A DNA stretch of 64,000 bases, taken from positions 1-64,000 of the forward strand of contig NZ_JAJOIL010000028.1 of the NCBI RefSeq assembly GCF_021209385.1, in the 5' to 3' direction. The stretch comes from Seleniivibrio sp. (GTDB lineage Bacteria; Chrysiogenota; Deferribacteres; Deferribacterales; Geovibrionaceae). Within the stretch, counting starts at the first letter, position 1, and every line of letters begins with the position of its first letter. Shown here piece after piece: positions 59,501 through 64,000 of this stretch. The notes under the pieces are model-generated. The model did not search any database. It worked only from the letters and a program-made list of their open reading frames with translations, and had not been told where the DNA came from. The translations under genes and the position numbers were made by a program.

Positions 59501-60360
59501 ACTTCCTGGTTGGAAGCTATTTTTGATGTTATCTGCCCGTCGTCGCCCACATATGTGATATCGTCGCCGGGAGTATAGTAAAACTGCATCTTGATACTCT
59601 GACCGTTAGGTATATCGTCAGGAAGCTTTATACCGACACCGACACCGGTGTTGATAACGCCTTCTCCGTTATATGCCGCTACAAGAGTATTGGTGGTAAT
59701 GTTGCCTGTGGTTGTGGTCTCGTCCGAACCGTTGCTGTCCAGAAGAACGGATTTGCCCAGAGAATCGGTCATTGTCACATATGAAACGCCGTCCATAACG
59801 CTAACGTTAACGGTGTATGCGCCCTCTGACAGCTCCGGCATGTCGCCGAAAAGTTTTTTGGATATCGCTTCTGTACCTGAATATGAAGAAACCACAGCGG
59901 AAACTTCTCTGTCACCGGAAACGAATGGCTGTGTCTGTGTTTCATATCCGCCGAAAACATATCTGCCGAGATACTGTGAGTTGCCGATATCCTTCATCGC
60001 ATTCAGTATTGAAAGAACATCACCCGCAAGAGCTTTACGGCTTTCCGCGTTCTGGCTGTCATTTCGTCCGGCTACGGCGAGTTCGTTGCGCGCCTTTGCA
60101 AGATAATCATAGGCTGTCTGGAGAAGATTGTCCTCGTTGTCAAGCCATGTCACAGCGTTGTCGGCATTTCTGCCGTACTGGGTCGCCTCGTTTGACATAA
60201 TCTGCATATTATATGCCGTAACATAATATGTGGGATCGTCTTCAGGATTGAGCATGTTTCTTCCTGCTGCGACCCTTTCATTGGCATCCAGAAGGTTAGA
60301 AAGACTTCTGGCATTACCGGAAGTGTAATTCATATGTATCATATTTGTAGTGATTCTCAT
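56575..60360 (-). CDS. flgL: Giant flagellar hook-filament junction protein FlgL
   Basis: A 1261-residue protein; FlgL is usually 290-420. The ends are standard: an N-terminal flagellin-type helix region (MRITTNMIHMNYTSGNARSL through NADNAVTWLDNEDNLLQTAY, residues 1-140) and a C-terminal one (QASADLTVAETAYQYALKST, about 1170-1261). The central 1000 residues are beta-rich, with duplicated modules: residues about 362-450, 923-1007 and 1023-1112 each end in an LGF motif and resemble Flagellin_IN; residues about 181-261 and 652-722 resemble each other. It lies 12 bases after flgK, and would form a junction ring with large surface-exposed domains. Confidence 0.93.
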   Translation of the reverse strand: MRITTNMIHMNYTSGNARSLSNLLDANERVAAGRNMLNPEDDPTYYVTAYNMQIMSNEATQYGRNADNAVTWLDNEDNLLQTAYDYLAKARNELAVAGRNDSQNAESRKALAGDVLSILNAMKDIGNSQYLGRYVFGGYETQTQPFVSGDREVSAVVSSYSGTEAISKKLFGDMPELSEGAYTVNVSVMDGVSYVTMTDSLGKSVLLDSNGSDETTTTGNITTNTLVAAYNGEGVINTGVGVGIKLPDDIPNGQSIKMQFYYTPGDDITYVGDDGQITSKIASNQEVVINVSGQDTFMETYRTTKGTTRNTVNGIGITNTTKFSQIDGANVSTADSMKFSGTDHNGYAIGTARVSSPGNVNLDMSEASEEERTITVTYGNRDYDITLSQKGYSDMDEVIFDINRSLENLGLGGEMSAVSDGDRLMFISNRTGEGVQLSVTGSENNRLGFKDLPVTANGMDTTFELAYDNYVGPVSTTHTDVPITGGVYTEVSVNGQTIGFTPASGSAADIQSALNQALMDNGMGFDVYANVTDAATPGQYDIKFELMNCEYTDETYLATKVGTDYQFDTPRGSDYPIDDEKRISDMLSYIENLYGNAVDATLVDGKLQVKDLRSGTSKMTFAIDENNSGIGYAQNSSDIMLSGYYSSKKDDNWNVTVNVGATDITIQVTDKLGNLVYDNSASPISKASYNGGEIEIGNGVKIQLGDIANSATPITTSFELELTANSNLSFGDLNITEKGENVNVFKSLENLYFALEMNIPDSGIGAPSSWSKEDLGSSAVPYLDGEFRGNYNEIFNFEVQYNDSQSDFYLQKKQEWTSSTFKDLNVGTVGFELVLNTEDGKVTRNFSSSAATAADKLDDFVTQINSDYDLQQMGVRAYNDNGQLRIDTNSGAMEIDVNYDDDLSAYVMGMDDAYPARAETTAELALSNLDNPVTLNIDYYDGAAWQNTTVTVPNVDYADSSALLAVITPQLPAGVSVSLDAGNLISFSGPTSDIIVSGDETGALGFQNKVGADTVVNRSAVTMDLSEKNSEQRTLTFSYNDGTDHTVSIEVDAENFMTYEDMIANINEKLSDAGISGVVQAELTGTNGIGFVFNGVTGTAVSGDYESTLGFAKAGDSVKIKVTGDDGELINTYSMDTAGEKYYVADGVYQYYDAGYLYATDSFTAAVGSGIEYELDVLEQAESQVLSALTTVGNSTSKAESAITFNQSLQLTTEELKAKYTGSTLIDQTQASADLTVAETAYQYALKSTSLLLNVSLLDYL

Positions 60361-60372
60361 GTCAGCCCCCTC

Positions 60373-62124
60373 TTATCTGCCGCCGGTACCGAGACCGTTA
60401 ACTATCTTGTCGATCATCTCATCGACAACGTTGATGAATCTTGCACTCGCCTCATAGGCTCTCTGAAAACGGATGATATCCGCCATCTCCTCGTCGAGCG
60501 AAACGCCTTTGATACTCTCCAGTTTCAGAGAATATTCATCCACAAGGTTCTCTTTTGTGGTGGCATAGGTGTCTGCAGTAGATTTGTCGGTTGCTATTGT
60601 TCCGATGAACAGTGAATAAAACTCGTCCAGAGTTACATTATGGTCGAGCAGGTCTGTGTTCTTAAGGTCTGCAATAGCCGCCGCGTTGGTGTTATCGCCG
60701 ACAGCTCCCGACTGGGATGTGGCAAGATAGCCGATGTTCTCTTTGATCAGAGTGGAAACATCGATGTTAGACGCATCCTGACCGGAGAAGAAACCGTAGG
60801 TTCCGGAAGCAACGAGAAAACCGGACGTATCCTCAGCAAAGGAGAACGTATATCCGGATTCAGAAGTTATTTTAAGTGTGTTGCTCTGTGAAAGGGAAGC
60901 CTGTATCAGACCGCCGTTGGGGTTGCCGTCAGCGTAAGATATCTTTGATATTACAGAGTTGAGAGAGTCTTTTGAAGGATCTATCTCTATGTCGAGATTC
61001 TGCACCAGATTGCCCTCAGTATCGTAAACCGCAATACGGAGAACTCCTTCATTAACAGCCGAAGGCAATGCACCGGCAGTTTCACCAAGGGGGTATGACG
61101 GGTTTTTGACACCGCTTGAGGATGTTATCTGGGTAAGTCTGTCAGAACCCTGACCCAGAGCGTGCAGTTTATTTGTAGAAGTTATAAGCGAAGCCGCGAG
61201 ATCATCAAGCTGATCCATGTAATTCTGCGACAGATTGTCGCGCACTTCAAGTTCGCCGCCTATTTTTCCGGAATTGAATGCGGATGTGATATTCACACTC
61301 TCTTCACCGGTGGTCTTTGAACCCCAGTAGATGCTTACGTCAGTATCGCTGCCGGATGTCTGGGCTGCCGTAAGGGTGAAATAGTTCCCCTCGTCAACCA
61401 GTGCGTTTCCGTTCACATAAACGGCAACCTGACCGGAAGAACGTTCCACAACAGATATGTTGGTAAGCTCGGAAAGGTCGTTCAGCAGAAGTTCCCTCTG
61501 GTCGCGGAGATCATTCGCCATAGAACCTGTCGCCTCAATTAAAGCTATCTGTCCGTTCAGATAGGAGATGTTCTGGGAAATGGAATTTATTTCGGAAACA
61601 TAATCTTTGATATTTTTGTTCGATTGTTCCTGCATACCTTCGAGTGCAGAATAACTTGCGCGTATCTTCTCCGCCAGAACGGATGCTTTTTCAACAACAG
61701 TCTGCTTTTTGATAAGCGCTTCGTCGGATTCGTCGGTTGCTGTGTTCGCAAGGTCGCTCCATGCATCAAAATATTCCGCCATCGCTTCGCCAAGCCCCGA
61801 ACCGTCTTCAAGTTCGTTGAAATATATCTCAATGTTGGTAAGGGTATCCTGAAGTGTTGTGTAATACGCAAGATCTGAAGTCTCATTCCTTATGGTAGAC
61901 GCAAGAACAGAGTCGTATACCTGTACAACATTCTCTACGGATACACCTCGTCCGAAAACTCCGTAGCTTGTGGTCTGTGAGTTTGATGTCACAAGGCTCA
62001 CTCTCTGTCTGGAGTATCCAGGGGTGTCTACGTTTGTAATGTTGTTACCGGCAACGTCAATTTGCGCCTGTGAAGCAAAAAGTCCCGATACGCCTGTGGA
62101 TAATATTCCTAATATGTTTCCCAT
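60373..62124 (-). CDS. flgK: Flagellar hook-associated protein FlgK
   Basis: A 583-residue HAP1. The N-terminal ILSTGVSGLFASQAQIDVAG with NNITNVDTPGYSRQRV and the C-terminal SLDEEMADIIRFQRAYEASA with RFINVVDEMIDKIVNG are the flagellar rod/hook family motifs. Length is normal. It joins hook to filament together with FlgL, encoded just downstream. FlgN, its export chaperone, is encoded upstream. Confidence 0.97.
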   Translation of the reverse strand: MGNILGILSTGVSGLFASQAQIDVAGNNITNVDTPGYSRQRVSLVTSNSQTTSYGVFGRGVSVENVVQVYDSVLASTIRNETSDLAYYTTLQDTLTNIEIYFNELEDGSGLGEAMAEYFDAWSDLANTATDESDEALIKKQTVVEKASVLAEKIRASYSALEGMQEQSNKNIKDYVSEINSISQNISYLNGQIALIEATGSMANDLRDQRELLLNDLSELTNISVVERSSGQVAVYVNGNALVDEGNYFTLTAAQTSGSDTDVSIYWGSKTTGEESVNITSAFNSGKIGGELEVRDNLSQNYMDQLDDLAASLITSTNKLHALGQGSDRLTQITSSSGVKNPSYPLGETAGALPSAVNEGVLRIAVYDTEGNLVQNLDIEIDPSKDSLNSVISKISYADGNPNGGLIQASLSQSNTLKITSESGYTFSFAEDTSGFLVASGTYGFFSGQDASNIDVSTLIKENIGYLATSQSGAVGDNTNAAAIADLKNTDLLDHNVTLDEFYSLFIGTIATDKSTADTYATTKENLVDEYSLKLESIKGVSLDEEMADIIRFQRAYEASARFINVVDEMIDKIVNGLGTGGR

Positions 62125-62153
62125 GTCCCTCTCCCGCCTTCTTTCGGGCGAAC

Positions 62154-62633
62154 TTAGCCTGTCTGACAGATAGTTGACGTTTTAACAGACTTATACTGCT
62201 TTGAAATGCCGTATGTGTTTCTGCCTGCTATGCCGAGCTTCTGGAAAAGCCCGTCAATAAGCGTCATATTTGTCTTGAAGAGAATTTTGAGTGAAGTGTT
62301 CGCGTCGTTCACTTTTTTTGTAAGGGTGACAAGCTCATTGCGGACTGCCATCAGCTCTGAGGAATGTTCCCCTGCAAGTTCACGCGCGATGATCTCAACA
62401 CGAAGCCCTTCGCGCTCGTGCTGTTTTTCGATCTTTTTGATACAGTTGATAAAAGCCTCATTGATAACCTTTTCTTTATAAGCGAGGGTATCCTTGATCT
62501 TCGCCAGCTCGTTTGTACGGGCGGCGTTCCACTTCATTGCGGCTTCTTTTTCCTGTTGAAGAATGGACAGCATCTCAGTGTAAACTTTTTTCTGAGAGTC
62601 CATTATCTCAAGCAATGCTTTGATGTTCTCCAT
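62154..62633 (-). CDS. flgN: Flagellar export chaperone FlgN
   Basis: A 159-residue helical protein: MENIKALLEIMDSQKKVYTE, MLSILQQEKEAAMKWNAART, then LVTLTKKVNDANTSLKILFK and FQKLGIAGRNTYGISKQYKS. FlgN proteins share this coiled-coil pattern; sequence identity across the family is low, so position between flgM and flgK counts heavily. ATG 62633 is chosen because GGAGG lies 7 bases ahead; a longer frame reaches 62669. Confidence 0.85.
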   Translation of the reverse strand: MENIKALLEIMDSQKKVYTEMLSILQQEKEAAMKWNAARTNELAKIKDTLAYKEKVINEAFINCIKKIEKQHEREGLRVEIIARELAGEHSSELMAVRNELVTLTKKVNDANTSLKILFKTNMTLIDGLFQKLGIAGRNTYGISKQYKSVKTSTICQTG

Positions 62634-62701
62634 CTCATACCTCCGAATGATTCGGCAGTTATGAGACACAGGTCAGAACGGGAATTTTGACTAAAGTTTT
62701 T

Positions 62702-63001
62702 TTAGAAGAGGTCTTCCACAGACGTCTGAACTATTTTTTCAGCAACCTGGCGTCCGGAAACATCATATGTTCCGTTTTCGATCCTGCTTTTAAGATCGGC
62801 CACCAGATCGGTTCTGACATCGGGAGACGATGCAAGGGTATTTTTCATTCCTGCCAGCACTTTAGCACTGTCAGAAAGTGAAACCGAATCAGAGCCGGAT
62901 GTCGATGAGGCAGACTCCGCAGATGAAGCAGAGGTCTTCTTCTTTGAAGCCGCTTCGTTCGCCTTGTTCAGGTCGAATCTCATTTTGTCGTCTATTCTCA
63001 T
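62702..63001 (-). CDS. flgM: Anti-sigma-28 factor FlgM
   Basis: A 99-residue protein. A Ser/Ala-rich, probably disordered N-terminal half (KKKTSASSAESASSTSGSDS) precedes the conserved C-terminal sigma-binding region VSLSDSAKVLAGMK, VRTDLVADLKSRIENGTYDV and SGRQVAEKIVQ. It holds FliA inactive until the hook is complete. A sigma-28-type promoter lies directly upstream, giving the usual feedback loop. Confidence 0.95.
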   Translation of the reverse strand: MRIDDKMRFDLNKANEAASKKKTSASSAESASSTSGSDSVSLSDSAKVLAGMKNTLASSPDVRTDLVADLKSRIENGTYDVSGRQVAEKIVQTSVEDLF

Positions 63002-63024
63002 TGTGAGCCTCCGGTACTAGTCTC

Positions 63025-63051
63025 TAATCGGACTACCCTATAAAAACTTTA
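63025..63051 (-). promoter_or_regulatory. Sigma-28 (FliA) promoter of flgM
   Basis: On the minus strand TAAAGTTT, an 11-base spacer and TCCGATTA, against the FliA consensus TAAAGTTT-N11-GCCGATAA. The -35 box and spacing are exact; the -10 box is 6 of 8. Confidence 0.75.
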
Positions 63052-63118
63052 GCAGTTTTGCTCCGGTTATTCCAGTAAAAAAAACTGTTACCCGTTTCCT
63101 GCTCTCATATCGTGTCAG

Positions 63119-63511
63119 TTATCTGACTGACATATCAGAAGCAACATCCGTGCCACTTAATTGCTGCCTTAATTTGACTATATCGTCCCCGGCAGAGGCT
63201 GTTTTTTCCTGTGCGGGGAAATTATTTCCTTTATCATCTGCTGTGTATTTTCCCAGTGAATCATAAAGCATTTTCGCAAGCCCCATCCCGCCGCCTTTAA
63301 CGGATTCCTGAGCAACCTCGGAATCGAGCATAGAGGTGAATATCTCCTCTCCGCGGCTTTTTTCGATAAGCCCGCCTTCAATCTCGGACTTACGCATTGT
63401 CTCGAACATTTTTGAAACGAAAAGCGCCTCAAAATCCTCACAGGCCTTTTTAAGCTTTTCGTCTTTATCTCTGGCATAGTTTACTGAACTGTCTACAAGA
63501 TCTATGTTCAT
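63119..63511 (-). CDS. flgJ: Flagellar rod-binding protein, FlgJ N-terminal domain only
   Basis: A 130-residue protein matching only the rod-binding domain of FlgJ: KLKKACEDFEALFVSKMFET, then MRKSEIEGGLIEKSRGEEIF, MLDSEVAQESVKGGGMGLAK and MLYDSL. The muramidase domain fused in E. coli FlgJ is absent, as in many other phyla, so a separate enzyme must open the cell wall for the rod. Its ATG overlaps the flgI stop by one base (TAATG). Confidence 0.92.
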   Translation of the reverse strand: MNIDLVDSSVNYARDKDEKLKKACEDFEALFVSKMFETMRKSEIEGGLIEKSRGEEIFTSMLDSEVAQESVKGGGMGLAKMLYDSLGKYTADDKGNNFPAQEKTASAGDDIVKLRQQLSGTDVASDMSVR

Positions 63512-64000
63512 TACATCACCTGCAATTCGCCGTGGAGAGCGCCGGCAGATTTTATAGCCTGAAGGATTGATATCAGGTCTCTGGGGGTTACGCCGATGGA
63601 GTTAAGCGCTTTCACAAGGTCGCTGATGGCTACGCCTTCGGGAACGACCATGAGTTTGGCATTCTCCTCTGTAACAGTTATCTGCTGTTGCTGCTGTCCC
63701 TGCTGATTATTGTTGTTAGGACCGCCCTGATTATTTCCTATGAAGTTCTGATTCTGGTTCACTTCAACAGTGGAATTGATATTTATGGTCAGGTTGCCGT
63801 GGGAAACCGCAACCGTGTTTATGCGTACGTCCGCACCCATGACTATTGTTCCGGTGCGCTCGTCCACGACAACTTTCGCGAGGTTTGTAGGCTCAATTTC
63901 AGCCGACAGAACGTTATCCATAAAGACATAGAAATTGTCCATCTGGGAGCGGGGAACTATCACCTCAAGTGTGGAAGGTGAAGTTATCTTTGCAACGTTT
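63511..64000 (-). CDS. flgI: Flagellar P-ring protein FlgI, C-terminal part (cut by window edge)
   Basis: The last 162 codons of FlgI. NFYVFMDNVLSAEIEPTNLA, VVVDERTGTIVMGADVRINT and VAVSHGNLTININSTVEVNQ match the periplasmic P-ring protein. An Asn/Gln-rich stretch (GGPNNNNQQGQQQQQ) is inserted before ITVTEENAKLMVVPEGVAIS; the end GVTPRDLISILQAIKSAGAL is conserved. The N-terminal part is beyond the window. Confidence 0.96.
   Translation of the reverse strand, partial: NVAKITSPSTLEVIVPRSQMDNFYVFMDNVLSAEIEPTNLAKVVVDERTGTIVMGADVRINTVAVSHGNLTININSTVEVNQNQNFIGNNQGGPNNNNQQGQQQQQITVTEENAKLMVVPEGVAISDLVKALNSIGVTPRDLISILQAIKSAGALHGELQVM

Overview
The window comes from the chromosome of a Gram-negative, flagellated bacterium. 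It encodes outer-membrane machinery (a BamD-like lipoprotein, TolC, Wzm/Wzt polysaccharide export and a P-ring protein), a bacterial tRNA-tuf operon and the CsrA/FliW flagellar switch. Genes for nickel use (LarB, HypA, HypB, a hydrogenase maturation protease), molybdate uptake and storage, a 2[4Fe-4S] ferredoxin and IscS/IscR-type proteins suggest anaerobic respiratory metabolism. The overall look fits a deep-branching anaerobe such as Deferribacterota, but that placement is an inference; nothing in the window names the organism. I see no prophage, insertion sequence, CRISPR array or rRNA gene.

Layout. 1-0.7 kb: minus-strand operon tRNA-Thr, tRNA-Tyr, tRNA-Gly, tRNA-Thr, tuf (tuf cut by the window edge). 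0.7-1.1 kb: SmtB-like ArsR regulator with its own operator. 1.3-5.7 kb: plus-strand information-processing genes (ybaB, recR, rng, rlmE), then larB and a DUF134 regulator. 5.9-10.8 kb: minus-strand operon ribF, rimO, bamD-like, serS, rsmI-like. 11.0-17.1 kb: ArsR-controlled TolC/RND efflux system. 17.2-18.4 kb: two membrane proteins. 18.5-22.2 kb: molybdate locus modE-modA-diMop-modB-modC plus a separate molbindin. 22.4-26.3 kb: minus-strand pcrA/uvrD, secreted VanX-like dipeptidase, Nudix hydrolase and an unknown protein. 26.5-32.2 kb: ferredoxin, then a tightly overlapped run cysE, rrf2/iscR, nifS/iscS, MFS, small unknown, nth, lrp, glycosyltransferase. 32.3-34.1 kb: MltD-like transglycosylase. 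34.4-40.8 kb: minus-strand housekeeping genes (folE2, TPR protein, yraN, rnhB, hypB, hypA, coaE, ykgJ-like, FAH, CCA/poly(A) nucleotidyltransferase). 40.8-43.0 kb: phosphoesterase, FAD-dependent dehydrogenase, cupin. 43.1-52.5 kb: AT-rich ABC-exporter polysaccharide cluster. 52.6-55.7 kb: hydrogenase-type protease, ispF, cation/proton antiporter. 55.8-64 kb: minus-strand flagellar operon flgI-flgJ-flgM-flgN-flgK-flgL-fliW-csrA, with flgI cut by the window edge.

Things that stand out: a 1261-residue FlgL, about four times the usual size, with internally duplicated modules; an O-polysaccharide export cluster with a low-GC stretch, a GT2-GT4 fusion and a methyltransferase with a coiled-coil tail that could cap chains; an inverted repeat resembling a ModE box just ahead of the modE start codon; a SmtB-like repressor that keeps a classical operator but has lost most metal ligands; and at least three families of palindromic intergenic repeats, one of which always sits just upstream of a start codon.

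Genes are tightly packed. The only gene-free stretch over 300 bases is 34099-34426, which is filled by two repeats, a hairpin and a terminator. Promoter and operator calls were made by eye from consensus boxes and spacing.
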